Assembly (NCBI GenBank): GCA_030737835.1
Contig: CM060848.1
Span: 10,424,509 to 10,488,508 of the forward strand
DNA from: Acorus gramineus
Lineage: Eukaryota; Streptophyta; Magnoliopsida; Acorales; Acoraceae
Direction of reading: 5' to 3'
Length of the DNA: 64,000 nt
Part shown: positions 10,932-23,224 of the stretch, piece by piece
Numbering within the stretch: position 1 is the stretch's first letter
How the letters are laid out: every line of letters starts with the position of its first letter
Translations under genes and position numbers: made by a program
The notes under the pieces: model-generated
What the model saw: only the letters and a program-made list of their open reading frames with translations
What the model was told of the DNA's origin: nothing
Database searches by the model: none

Positions 10932-13790
10932 GGGGCGGCACCTCACAAGGTAGCTCCGACACTGGGTAGCATCAACGCACGATGACTCTGGGGTGATACA
11001 CTCCACACTCACGGGAAATCACATTGATCAATGTGTACCATACTCTATAACTAGCTACTTGGAATCCATCAGAATTCCCAACAGGTGCATCACGAGGACG
11101 CGGGGGAAACAACTTCTTATCCACACTTACTAATATCAATTATGACCTTAAAAACTGATCATACACACATCTATCATCAATAAAAGGGTTATTAAGTTAT
11201 TATTACGAACATGAGATAATTAAGTACCCACCAATCTTGTAAACATGGTGTAAAGGACAAGTAGAGGCAAGAGTTATAACTAACTCAAAAGAGCATATCA
11301 ACAAGTAGGTGCAAATGATCCCTAAAATGTGGTATTTAATCCTACATAACACATCCATCATCATATACTAGCAATAGAGTCTAAATAGGTTCTCTATAGT
11401 ACCATTACATTGCTTAAAATATGCTAGAGTGCCTAACACGCATGCTATATATTATTTTTATTGCATGGGTCGGACCACTTATTCAAGGAAACTATTGCAT
11501 CTCATAGATTAGATCACAACATATAAAAGGGGACTAAGACATGCTTGGTAAATTTCAAAGGACCTACACTAATAGCATGAACAATAACTACCGATGCATA
11601 TCAATTTTTAGAGGGTGCGAATCATACACCTATACCGTAAGCATGCAATTCGTGACTAATCGCGTGCACGTACGCTCATCTCCCCTTATTCATATGAGTA
11701 TAAATCCTCCATGTGCAACAATAACAATTATATAACTATGTGTCAACTTTTACACTACTAGTGAATTGGTCAAACCACTCACTGATACTTGGATCGTCGC
11801 GCGTCCGCTCTACAAGATCTGCAAGACACAACACAATATATATAAACAACTTGACAAACACAACTCAAATAAATGAATCATAAAGATGACTCCTAGCGCA
11901 GGACAGTGCACGGGATGGGGCGGGCAGCACGCGACACACTCCCACAGCAACACAATCACATGAACCAAAAATGCCATAACTTCTAAACCCTACAACTAAT
12001 GGTGCTCAAATCAAACATGAAGCTTCCTGACACATATATAAGCCTACTGCATGAAGACACCAACTCTTAATATTGCATAAAACATGTAAAATTTACTTAT
12101 TGAAACAATCATGCAAAAACTGCTACACCTACAATAATTACCCCTAATTATTTGATCTACACAGCATTAAATACTCATCCAAAAATTTGAAATAAAACAC
12201 ACATGTCCCCTAACATGTTGGGATCATAATCCATGTGGACATTATAATCTAATTTAACCTCTACATGCTCGAAAAAAAATATTTCCAGACACTGGTCGAT
12301 TCCCATGGGAATCTGGACAGTCCATGCAATTCAGGTTATAACTTACAACACAGATAATATTATGACACCAAATTTCATATATAGCATCTAAACACATGGA
12401 AGATCAAATCATATGAGGACACAATCCTCATAATATGTTTTTAGGTACTAGTTTCATAAGGATCTTTACAACACATAAATTTGCCTTACTATGACACAAA
12501 ACCCCCAACAACAAGAAATGGGGAAAAACACATATAACAGCACTTGAGCATCCTTGTTGACCACCCAAAGCACTAGACAAAAACATTCACACTTCATTGA
12601 AGCATAACCACAAACATAAACATTGCATGCCCATGATAACATTCAAGAACACAAGGAAGATCATACAAGGAGGGAAAGAAAACTCAACAAGAGAGGGGGA
12701 AAGAAAAGGAGGTGTGGGGGCTCACAAGCGCGCGCACACACACACATTTCATCATCCAACACACCAAATCTTCCAATCCTCCACCTCTTCACATCCTTAG
12801 CTAGTCTTTCTTTCCTTCTTTGTATTTCTCTTCTTCTCTCCTCTTCTCCAAATCAATAACCAAAACCCATAACTCTCTTCAAGCTCTGCTCCTCCTCTCT
12901 TTCTCCTCTTCTCTCCTTCTCATCTCTTTTATTTTTCTGTTCTCGACCTGCTGCTGGTGACCCAGCAAACCCCCCCCCCCCCTTTAAGTCCATGGAAAGG
13001 TATTGAGAGGAAGGAGAAGTGACAATCATGCCCCTGACTTAAAATTCTGGACAACCTTTAGTAAAACAGTCATAACTTCCACAATCTAGCTCCGAATTAT
13101 GCAATTCAAAATCTATTGGAAAGCCAAGAAGCTTATCTACACATTTCATGTTTATGCCAAGATCCAATAACCCCTCCAACTATTCCAAAATGTGAGCTCA
13201 ACATCAACCAGGGCTACTGCCAGATTTTTCTCATCCCCAGGGTATAATGGAAAAAATACTCTTAACTTTTGCTACATGAATCCAGATGATCTAATTCTAC
13301 TTTTGTATGAAAGCTAACTCAAAACTGAATATCCCATGATAAAATCAGATTTAAACTATTTCATCTTGGATATTAACAAAATTAAATCCGAATACTAATC
13401 GGAACTACATAATTTTAAAATGACGTCAGAATGCGATCAAAATCTACAAGTAGGCCAATGCCAGTACCTGGAGAATAAATATGCAGTCAAATTTTTTATT
13501 TGAGTGCTCCAACTTTTTAAAATAAATAAAACACGATATTTGACCTTTAAAAAATGACACAGTCTTAACAATATGTTATTCGTGCATTTATATTATGATA
13601 ATTATGCATGATTGTGTTATTGTAAATATTGTATCAAATTGCATCTCTTATTGAATAAAATTGTATGATTTAGTTCCTTCATCATGTCATTTAAAATAGC
13701 ATGAATTATGCTATTCATGTTTCAAGAATTAATATAATACATTTTCTAATGCTTATGTTTTTGAAATAATATTTGGATTAAATATGTGAG
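10932..13790. other. Intergenic DNA, no gene seen
   Basis: AT-rich with a CT-rich patch at about 12780-12940 and a poly-C run near 12970. No frame encodes a recognisable domain. Scattered phrases resemble untranslated parts of plant LTR elements, but I could not find paired termini, so no element is called. Confidence 0.35.
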
Positions 13791-13794
13791 CGCA

Positions 13795-14055
13795 CTGTCA
13801 AATCAAATGTCACCACCTCTTATAAATTACATGTCAAATCAACTATCATTATTTTTTCACCTTTTATAAATCTTTATCAATATTTTATTCACATTTTATC
13901 CAAACAACAAAACTTTTATTTTTACGTTTACCAACGAGAATAATTCAAAACACAACCAAACACAAAATCACTTTATCCTTATTTATACTCACTTATGCGG
14001 AAATAAATGTATACCCAAGAATAAATCATATTCCCGTTCCAAACGAGGACTTTGG
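13795..14055 (+). repeat. R1 repeat family, copy 1
   Basis: Shares an ordered series of landmarks with 14225-14480, 14946-15371 and (inverted) 17440-17680: CACTGTCAAATCAA, ATGTCAAATCAA, TTTTATCCAAACAACAAAA, AACGAGAATAA and ACACAACCAAACA. It ends near TTCCAAACGAGGAC. Non-coding. Probably a MITE-like family. Confidence 0.65.
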
Positions 14056-14224
14056 GTGGAATAACCTAGGATAATTTTAATTCGAGGGGTTGGTTGAAAT
14101 CCATATACCACTTTATAACAGTTTATTCTACATAAGATATCCCAGGTTATACCAGGCAAACAAATGGGTTAAAACCCCTTTTCCAGTCAATACCAGGTTA
14201 TCCGGGGGCTTATTCCCGTTCTAA

Positions 14225-14480
14225 ACATGGGCTAAAGAATATGTAGGGTCACTGTCAAATCAACTGTCATCACCTTTTATAAATCACATATCAAATCAAC
14301 AATCATCATTTTTTCATCTTTAATAAATCATTATCCACACTTTATTCATATTTTATCCAAACAACAAAAAATTTATTATGATGTTTCTTAATAAGAATAA
14401 TTTAAAACATAATCAAATATAAAATTATTTATTTCATTGTTATATCTACTTATGTTGATATAACGTCATATTTTAAAATA
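14225..14480 (+). repeat. R1 repeat family, copy 2
   Basis: Direct-orientation relative of copy 1, starting at GGGTCACTGTCAAATCAACT. It keeps the ATCCAAACAACAAAA and AATAAGAATAATTTAAAACATAA landmarks. More decayed towards its right end. Confidence 0.6.
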
Positions 14481-14576
14481 AATTTTATTATGTATTCAAC
14501 CATGGGTAGAAGAACAAACAAAGGTTTTTGACTTGGAATTTCCCTTCGTCGTATAGACACGAGAGCTTAGGGAGAT

Positions 14577-14664
14577 TATCACAATCCATAGGACACTATT
14601 GTCGTTATAGGAATAGGATATCACAATCCATAGGACACTATTGTCGTTATAGGAATAGGATATC
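14577..14664 (+). repeat. Perfect 42-bp tandem duplication
   Basis: The unit TATCACAATCCATAGGACAC...ATAGGAATAGGA occurs twice back to back (14577 and 14619) without mismatch, followed by a partial third start. It is recent or polymorphic. Confidence 0.85.
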
Positions 14665-14945
14665 ACATGTCAGTGGCTGATTTTAATTCGACGTCCCATG
14701 AACCGTCTCCGGGTTGATGAAAATCAAACTTAATTAACACTGGTTTGACATGTTGACAAATGATGGGTTAAAAGGATATATAAATGAAGTAATAAGTAGT
14801 TGAAAAATAGTTTATTATGATTTTTGAGAATAAAAAAAATATTAATTAATTTCTGCGTATGGCTTCAGATCGAATGACATGACATCTATCATGCTTTTAT
14901 ACTCAAACAGTTGTAAATTATCACATTTGATTAATCATGAACTTA

Positions 14946-15371
14946 AGGTCCGTCGGACGGGGGAATAAATGTAAAAAAATTGTTTCGGTGGATAGTACAA
15001 AGAAGCATAGTTATGTAAAATTAAATAAGAATAAACCGGTATATACATTTTAAATCTCCCATAAAATTGTGTTATTCATCCAATGATATAAAGGGACTCA
15101 CTTATCAAATCACATGTCATCGTATTAAGTCATCCGTCATCATCTCTTATACATCAATGACGTTCACATGTCAAATCAATTTTTTATACCTTATTCACAT
15201 TTTATTCTTCATCAATCAAACACTTCAACCTTTATTATTAAATTTCCCAACGAGAATAACTGAAAACATAACCAAACAAAAAAATTACTTATTACATTGA
15301 TAAAATCAATAATTCTAGGAATAGATATATATAAACCACAGATAACTTATGTCTCTATTCAAACGGGACCT
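14946..15371 (+). repeat. R1 repeat family, copy 3, with candidate MITE ends
   Basis: This copy has both candidate termini. The left end begins AGGTCCGTCGGACGG, and the right end, reverse-complemented, begins AGGTCCCGTTTGAATAG. The left flank is TTA and the right flank TAG, so the exact target duplication (TA or TTA) is unclear. Inside are the R1 landmarks ACATGTCAAATCAA, CCCAACGAGAATAA and CATAACCAAACA. No coding capacity. Confidence 0.55.
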
Positions 15372-16771
15372 TAGGAATCTTCTAAGATGATATATATATT
15401 ATATTATATATACAGAGATTCGATATGATGCGAATGAGCGGACAAGTACAATATGGATACCAATTTATATAGCCATTTCAAAAGATATTCGAATATGACA
15501 TAATTATCACATATTTATAAAATTACAAAAGCTTGCATTAAATATTAATCAAATTCAATTATCATACTAGATTAATCATAATCTTATAAATTAAATAACC
15601 ATTGCGCTCTCGTTCTGTGATCTTTGAATGAGAAGGGAAACCTTTCAATGAGGAGAAACATTGAAGTCTCGATTTAAAATCAATTTTTCAAATGCACCAT
15701 TCTCATACGTCTCTAGCAAATCATTTGGTAAGCCATACTGGTGTCCATATGTATATGTCGATTATCTAAAACAAAATATGGATCAATTAAAATCTGAAGA
15801 GAATCATATTCGAATATTATATTCAATTCGTATCCAAAAAAATTGGGATCAGATACAAATATTAACATATTCCGTCCATGAGAGTTCAACTATTATTAAT
15901 TTAAAATATAAACCTAACCGGGTTGAAACAGGTCATATTTGAAAGGTTGGCATTGAACAGGTTTGATAAGGGAACACCTTCTCAGAGAGGAGATGTAACC
16001 TTATGATAAGAAAGATAATCTCGCCACTCCAATCGGATCAACCCGATTAAATGTAGAGGATAAGAGGACACTCGCCACCTCCAACATATCGTCGATCAAA
16101 GAAGATAATTAGAGAAATTTTTGCCAATTTCAACTTGCTCATAAGGTGTTCACAAGAAGAAAGATAAGAGAAGAAGTAAGTACTCAAGAGTAGTCAATCT
16201 TAGGCTAACTTTGTAGAAACAATTTTTAATTCAACTTGAACTCATTCAACCTTGAGAGTTTATATAAGCCAAAGGGAGGGAACAAGCCTCATAAAGATCA
16301 ACAATATCTATGTTGACTTGTCCCATTCTCATAACTTGGGAACAAAAAGTGCATATTCCAAAACTTTGGAATAGCCCAAAATAAATTACAAATCTTTGAC
16401 CACAAATTACAAGACTTTGTTCCAATTCCAAAACATAGAAATGGAACAATATAACTTACAAGACATTAATTACTTTTGAAAACATAAAACACAATCAACA
16501 AGAGCTTGAAGATGCCAATATCAACAACCAAAGTGGTTAAGTTAATAACCACACTTTCTTCAGAACTAATTTGGTGGGATTGGAATTAAAAGGGGGCCGG
16601 GGTAGATGCTCCTGCATCAAGGTTGGACCCAAAAGGTGAAAAATAATGATCAGGCTGTTTTATATGCCAGACAAACATATATTGTGGGTCGGACCGGCCT
16701 CAAAAATCTAGATGACCAAACTTTGGAGAAACAAGTCAGGCCAGCTTGACCGGAAATAAGCCAGACTGATT
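15372..16771. other. Intergenic DNA, no gene seen
   Basis: AT-rich to about 16500. A 93-codon open frame at 15661-15942 has no recognisable domain or neighbouring splice or promoter signals. Nothing else is supported. Confidence 0.35.
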
Positions 16772-16779
16772 ACTGAAAG

Positions 16780-17285
16780 TAGGGGTGGTAAATGAGCCGA
16801 ACAAGCCGAGCTTTGACCTGCTCAGGCTCAGCTCGTTTAGTATCAGGCTTGGCTCAAGCTCGGCTTGGAACCGAGCTTCATTTTGTGTTCAAGCTCAGCT
16901 CGTTGGGCTCGTGAAAAGCTCGGTTGAAGCTTGGCTCAGCTTGTTTGTTAAACAAGTCAAACCGAAGCTCGAATCAAGGCTCGGCTCAGGCTCATTTGGC
17001 AAAAAAAAAAAAAAACCTTGTTTAGCATTTGAGAAGTCACATTTCACAAATCACAATACCTTATACATGTGAAAGTAACATAAGCTCGGGCTCGGGCTCC
17101 GGCTCGTTCCCCTTTTTCTGTTAAGTAAACGAGCTCGGGCTCGGCTCGGGGTCGACTCGTTTACAAACCAAGCTTTAAAAATTGTTCAAGCTCGGCTCGT
17201 TTGTCTAATCGAACGAGCCTGAATGAGCTTTAACCGAGTCGAGCCCGAGCTGAGTCCGAGCCGCTCGGCTTATTTATCAGCCCTA
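16780..17285. mobile_element. hAT-type MITE, 506 bp, with 8-bp target duplication
   Basis: The element starts TAGGGGTGGTAAATGAGCC and its right end, reverse-complemented, starts TAGGGCTGATAAATAAGCC, so it has hAT-style terminal inverted repeats. It is flanked on both sides by ACTGAAAG (16772-16779 and 17286-17293), a perfect 8-bp target site duplication. The interior is built from many copies of AGCTCGGCTCG-type motifs in both orientations and would fold on itself. No transposase; it is non-autonomous. Confidence 0.9.
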
Positions 17286-17439
17286 ACTGAAAGGAACCAT
17301 CTAAATTACTTTTTTGAATAAAAATTAAAACAAATCGTCAGTTCTGATATTAATTTTATGTGAAAAGCAATAAAAGTTTGATTAAGAGCAATGATGTGGC
17401 ATCTTAGGGTGTCAAAAAGCAATTCCGGTGTCTATAACT

Positions 17440-17680
17440 ATTCTAAAAATAGATAATTATACCAGTGAAATAAATAATTTTATGTTTGGTTATGTTTTTT
17501 GTTATTCTTGTTGTGAAACGTAAAAATAAAGTTTTTATTGTTGAGTAAGTTGTAAATTAAATGTGAATAAGAATTTATAAAAGTGAAAAAATGATTTGAC
17601 CTATGAGTCCTCATGATTTATAAGAGATGATAATAGTTGATTTGACCGTTATGCCAATTTATAATAGTAGAATTGATTGA
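17440..17680 (-). repeat. R1 repeat family, copy 4 (inverted)
   Basis: Reverse-complement relative of the copies at 13.8-15.4 kb. TTTGGTTATGTTTT, ATTCTTGTTGTGAAACG, AAATGTGAATAA and GTTGATTTGACC correspond to R1 landmarks in reverse order. Confidence 0.6.
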
Positions 17681-18910
17681 GTGATATAACTCAATTTCAG
17701 GAGAGACTTAAAATACAAATATCAGCTTATTCCCACTTATTCTAGCATAGTTAAAATATAAAAATAAAAACATGAGCAAAGTTGGTTCCATAAGTTCCCT
17801 TTAACAAAAAGATATGTATGTTATTTTATTGGGTTAATTGCTCATCAAATGCTCTTTCGAGCAACAGCCCTATTTTTTTCTACCCTTGGAATTTTTTTTT
17901 TTTAACCCTTGCAGTCTGGTCCCATATTTTCTAGTTTATAGTCACTTCAACTAGTTGCAGAAACTTTGTATATATTTACAGATATATTATTATGTATATA
18001 TGAACTTGTCTTTTTTTCCGGCTATCATGCAACCTAAGGAGGATGATCGACTAGCTAATTCTCATGACCCACTATATGCGCATATGCAAAGATGAAATTA
18101 GTAGTGAAGCGCAAATGCAAAGATGAAATTAGTAGTGAAGCGGATAAGTTCTTTTCTTGTCCTCAACAATTATTTGCATTGGCACTTGGTGATTTTGGAC
18201 TTTGTAGAGGAGTACTTCATGTTATGCAACTTGTTACCTCATGCTCGTTATAAGAAACATATGTTTGATTAGATAACATAGATCAAAAACGGTTGATATA
18301 ACTATTTTAATGATACTTTGATAATGTATCTATAACTATTTTGTGTAGATTGAATGCACTTACAGATGATAATGACAACACTTACAATTCATGAATATGT
18401 AGTATCTATAATGATTTTGTACTTAACCATCTTTACGTGCATTGAACACTATCTGTAAATAACTATTAAATATCTATAATTATATATGTGTATAATTTTT
18501 GTATGTATCAAATAAATAAAAAAAAGGGGACAACTAACACTGTATGGGTAAATAATAAAAAAAGAAGTCCAGAGTATAGAAGAAAAAGAAAAAAAAAGGA
18601 CAACTAACACTGTACGGGTAAATAATAAAAAAAGAAGTCCAGAGGATAGAAAAAAAAAAAAAAATTGGGCTTGGTCAAAGTATTTGAACAATTTTCATTA
18701 TTTAGTTTGACCAAACAGCTCACCACCACCCATGCACGAGTAGATTCCCTCCTACTTTCCACCATCTTCCACGTTCTTTTTTTTCTTTCACCCCGTTAAG
18801 TACGGATAAATCAATCCGCAATGAGCACATTATTGAAACGATCAACCATTTAGATTTGAATTTCAACCGAGTCATTATTGCAAGTGGAACTTCTGCACTA
18901 CAGTCCCATC
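17681..18910. other. Intergenic DNA upstream of the glucosidase gene
   Basis: AT-rich. A small repeat of GCAAAGATGAAATTAGTAGT occurs near 18087 and 18118. No gene is seen. The last few hundred bases would form the upstream region of the gene at 18987. Confidence 0.4.
18528..18665 (+). repeat. 70-bp tandem duplication
   Basis: The unit beginning GGACAACTAACACTGTA occurs at 18528 and 18598. The copies differ by few substitutions (for example TATGGG against TACGGG) and by A-run length. Confidence 0.8.
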
Positions 18911-18919
18911 AACAATTGC

Positions 18920-18927
18920 TATAAATA
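18920..18927 (+). promoter_or_regulatory. TATA box of the glucan 1,3-beta-glucosidase gene
   Basis: TATAAATA lies 67 bases before the start codon. This implies transcription starting near 18950 and a short 5' leader of about 35-40 bases. Confidence 0.6.
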
Positions 18928-18986
18928 AATGAACACACAACTTTCATAAATCCCACAAAAACTTCACCAATAATATTAAAGAAAAC

Positions 18987-21745
18987 ATGAGAAACAAAGC
19001 TTTCTTCAAGAGGTTCACACTGGCTCTCTCCATCTTCTCATGCATCTTCTCCCTCTCAACTGCTGCAAATGAACCACCCAATCCTAAGGTCAAGGCCGTG
19101 AACCTTGGAGGCTGGCTTGTCACTGAAGGGTGGATCACACCGTCTTTGTTTGATGGGATCCCCAACAAAGATCTCTTGGTGTGTTCTCTGACATCTCTTT
19201 TTTTACAATCTATATATAAGCATATTGTCATTCCTAAAATAAACAACATATGATCAATTGTTATTAGGACGGAACACAAGTCCAATTCAGGTCTGTTAGG
19301 CAAAACAAATACATCGCCGCAGAGAACGGCGGAGGAACAACTATAGTTGCTAACCGGCCGAATCCGTCCGGGTGGGAGACTTTCAAGGTGATCTTCGAGT
19401 CCAAATTTTTCTTATGTATGTTTATCCTTCTGAGAGGAATTCCATTAATTTCTATATGTACTATATACCTATGTAGTTGTGGAGGGTAAGCGACAAACTC
19501 TTCCAGTTCCGAGTGTTCAATGGACAGTTCATAGGACTCCGAGGAACCGACGTGGTAGCAATTTCAAACACGCCTGATGACTCGAATACGTTCCGAATTG
19601 TTCGAAAGGACGATGAACTGAATAGGGTCCGAATCAAAGCACCAAATGGGTCATATTTACAGGTATTGTGAGTACGTGGTTCTTATTCTCTTCATGTATG
19701 CATGTCTTATTTAATTTAATTAGTTCTAGCAGCAGTAATTGTTGATTAATTATAAAACAACTGCTATTGTGTAGGCTAGGACAGAGGCGTTGGTGACGGC
19801 AGATTTTCAAGGCAGAACTACCTGGGGAGACGATGACCCGTCGGTATTTGTCATGAGAATCGTCGGTACCATGCAAGGAGAATTTCAGGTCACCAATGGT
19901 TATGGACCACAACAAGCTGCAACTATTATGAGAGTAAGAGTTCAGGACACATAAATTTAGATTAATAGTGTACCTGTTTTTAGAAATAAAAAAAAAAATA
20001 ATGTTAGGGATGTATACCTTTTGCAATCTTCAACATTTTTGAATGACCCCCAAAAAAAAAAAACTAATTTCCTAATGTATACATTAATCTAATGAATTGA
20101 AATACTTCTTACTACTTCAATGAAATTTTTTTAACCTAGTTTATATTAGCCTCAAGTATATATAGGAGAAAGTTAATAGATATATAGTATCTTAACTCAT
20201 AATGGTTCAATGGCATGCAGCAACACTGGGCATCATACATTACTGAAAATGATTTCCAGTTCATATCTTCCAACGGTCTAAATGCGGTGAGAATTCCGGT
20301 CGGCTGGTGGATTGCAAGTGATCCCTCCCCGCCGTGGCCTTATGTTGGTGGATCCTTGGCAGCTCTCGACAACGCTTTCACTTGGGCAGAGTAAGCACTC
20401 GTTACTTAGAAATTTGTTAGGACAGTTATAATTAATCGAAATCCTTTTCAGACATCATCCCAAACTTTTTGAGAGAAGAAAAAACAAATTTCGTTTAAAA
20501 AAAGTAAATCTAAAGCATCTACCAAATAGATGTTCCTTGAAAAGCTAACTTTAAATACTTTAAGCAAAGAAAAATGTTCAGAAAATTGTGTGGAGCATTT
20601 TTGTGGATAGGATGCACATATTTTAATTTTTTAAAAATAATAAACGACCTCTTATTTGAGGTATATACTTTTATGAAAATTATATAACTTCATGATCTAT
20701 TACATGGATCCATTAGATTGAAGTCACAAAAAAAAATGTTAATGAGACATACCCCTCGTGTTGGGAGGCATATAGACTGTCCGCGTGACTTTTTCAACGC
20801 AACATGCGTGAAAACAAGTGCTCTTTAGGTAGAAATATACTTTTTCAAATTAACGCAACCTTATTTATTATTAATCAAATGTATGATCAATCAGGAGATA
20901 CGGCGTTAAGGTCATCATGGATCTGCACGCAGCCCCTGGATCTCAAAATGGAAACGACCACAGCGGTTCAAGAGACGGATCTCAAGATTGGGGAAACTCC
21001 GACCAAAACATACAACAGACGGTCAATGTTATCGATTTCCTCGCATCCAGGTTAGATCGAAAACTCCCCTTCAACCCATATCAATTAATTATCACCCTAA
21101 ATTGGAAACCACTCTTCGCAGGTACGCCAATCGTCAAGGCCTGCTAGCCGTGGAACTCATCAATGAACCACTCGCACCGGGAGTCAAGCTTGACAGCCTT
21201 ATCAAGTTCTATGGAGACGGATACAACGCGGTGCGAAGGCACACGCAGAGTGCGTACGTGATAATGTCCAACCGACTAGGCCCCGCCGACCCCAAAGAAC
21301 TTTTCCCTTTGGCCAGCAACCTCAGACGCACCGTCATCGACGTGCACTACTACAACCTCTACACGAGTGAGTTCAACAACATGGACGTGCAGCAGAACAT
21401 AGATTACATATATAACACGCGAGCCACTCAGTTGGGCTACATCACCACCTCCGACAGCCCCCTAACCTTTGTGGGTAAGCACAGACAGGGCAGATTATGA
21501 AGTTAAAGGTCTGAATTGCCTTCAAAATTCATGTGTGGATGATCTGATATGATGCAGGAGAGTGGGTTGCGGAGTGGAATTTGAATGGGGAGAGTGATGA
21601 TGATTACAGGAGGTTTGCTAACGCGCAGCTGGAAGTTTACGGGAGGGCGTCTTTCGGTTGGGCGTATTGGTCTATCAAGAACAAGAACAACCACCACTGG
21701 AGCATGAAATGGATGATCAACCATGGCATCATCAAGCTTAATTAG
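18987..21745 (+). CDS. Glucan 1,3-beta-glucosidase (GH5, exo-1,3-beta-glucanase-like) with fascin-like domain
   Basis: A secreted glycoside hydrolase of family GH5, predicted to release glucose from beta-1,3-glucans in the apoplast or cell wall. Eight exons with GT-AG introns: 18987-19178, 19268-19387, 19477-19662, 19775-19933, 20221-20390, 20895-21050, 21122-21474 and 21558-21745. Together they encode 507 residues in one frame. Residues 1 to about 26 are a signal peptide. A fascin-like beta-trefoil region follows (about 65-220, beginning GTQVQFRSV). The GH5 barrel starts near GLNAVRIPVGWW. The acid/base Glu is E343 in ELINEPLAPG, and the nucleophile is E447 in TFVGEW. The substrate-site motifs DLHAAPGSQNG and IDVHYYN are present. 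Length, both catalytic Glu and the terminal HHWSMKWMI segment match the plant family, so the gene looks whole. The exact substrate is inferred from the family. Confidence 0.93.
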
Positions 21746-22289
21746 ATTTCTAGCTAATAACTATATATGTACTGCCTGAAATTCACAATGAATAATGTGA
21801 TGTCAATCTTAGATATACACCTACGAAAAAAAGGATATGTGGAAGAATAAATGGGTAGGAGAGAGTTCATGAATTGTTTAGTTTGTTGGACACATATTCT
21901 AAGATAGTATTATGGAAATCTAGATGAACTTGTTACGGATTCTAGATCTTGTGATGCAATCAATCATAATTGAATCAAACAAATAAATCGAAAGAAGGAT
22001 ACAAAATTTACGTGGTTCAATAAATCTTGCCTATGTCCACGGAGCACACTAAAATTAATTCCCTAACACTAAAAAGTTTTTACAATGGTCGCGTCGAAAA
22101 TAAAAAATCCCTAGAGCCTAATGAAAAATATGAGATGACAATTTATACTAACATCTCATTAAGGACAAAAAATGTCAATACACAAAATTTTGCGCACATC
22201 TTCAGGCTCTATAATATAACAAAACTATGAGAAACGGATGAAATATTAGTTATTTAGTAGTGTAATTTCTTCCGGTGGGTGAAAACGTG
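21746..22289 (+). other. 3' region of the glucosidase gene and intergenic DNA
   Basis: The 3' untranslated region probably starts at 21746. AATGAATAATG (about 21788) and AATAAATGGG (about 21847) are possible poly(A) signals. No further gene is seen before the copia LTR remnant. Confidence 0.4.
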
Positions 22290-22606
22290 TGCTAATGGGG
22301 CCCAAATTCCAATAAACAGTGAACAAAGGGAAGATCGTATCATTCAAAAGATAGATCAAAACATCTTAGGCGATAAGATCACATTATTATTCAGTTGGTT
22401 ACACAAGAAATTATCTGGAGTTCTAGATAAGACCAAAAATTGTAGTTATTGTAACTTACATTCAGTTCTGTAATTGCTTTATATAACCACTTCAAATCAG
22501 ATTATAAAATTGTACTCTCATCACATCCTCAAAGTGTGAGAGAGACTTATCCAATATTTGATTCTATCCATATTCTTTTAAGTTGTTATATGGTATCAGA
22601 GTTTTA
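22290..22606 (+). mobile_element. Copia fossil, left part: LTR end and primer site
   Basis: An LTR-like stretch with a TATA-like TTTATATAACC (about 22474) runs into the initiator-tRNA-Met primer site TGGTATCAGAG (22591-22601). It is followed within a few bases by the insertion point of the Harbinger element. The matching leader and gag start resume at 44524, so this is the left part of one copia element split by a 21.9-kb insertion. The LTR's outer boundary is approximate. It is the oldest layer of the nest; the remainder is decayed. Confidence 0.65.
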
Positions 22607-22856
22607 GGTTGCGTTTGGTTCGGCTGAATATCAGCACTTATTTAGCTGAATGCGTTTTTTACAGCACTTATTCGTTACGTGGGTGTTTGGTTCACACACC
22701 TTTTAAGTACTGATAACTTTTCACTTTCAGTAAAAAAGACTACAAATATTCAGCACGAGGAATGTCACTTATTTTTCCGCACTCGGCTTCCACATAATTA
22801 CCGTCGACATGAAAAGACCACTTTACCCCCTCATAACAATAGCTATTTACGCAGGG

Positions 22857-23182
22857 TATTTAAGCAGATTTTTGGGCACCCTCTCTCTCCTCACCCTTCT
22901 CTCAGCACCGACTGCGAGACCACCCAAAACCCTAGCTTCATCACTGGATCTTCGCCACCGCCGGTGTAGACCTGATCAAATGCCTCTTCGCCCGTCGACC
23001 GAGGTCCTCACGAAACCCTACCTAACCGTCGCTGACCTCCACCAGATCGACCAGTCCGACATCCACAGCAGATCCACCACGATCCCAGGACATTATATCT
23101 CCACCGGATCTCCTCACCCAATCGTGCTCTTACCACCATCCGACCACCGCCTCTCCGGATCTCCTCGTCGGCCATCAACGAG
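22857..23182 (+). other. Putative promoter and non-coding first exon of the outer Harbinger element
   Basis: A TATA-like GTATTTAAGC (about 22855) is followed by a CT-rich, GC-rich stretch (about 22880-23182) ending at a good donor, ACGAG/GTAATA. A (TC)n microsatellite sits at 23195-23224, just inside the intron. The inner Harbinger element has the same arrangement at its promoter end: TATA, then a GC-rich exon ending GAG/GTA. The role is inferred from this parallel. A 68-residue open frame here (22981-23186) has no known domain. Confidence 0.4.
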
Positions 23183-23192
23183 GTAATATTTC

Positions 23193-23224
<32 letters not shown>

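Noticed and set aside
15661-15942. 93-codon open frame
   Set aside because: No recognisable domain, AT-rich surroundings, no splice or promoter context.
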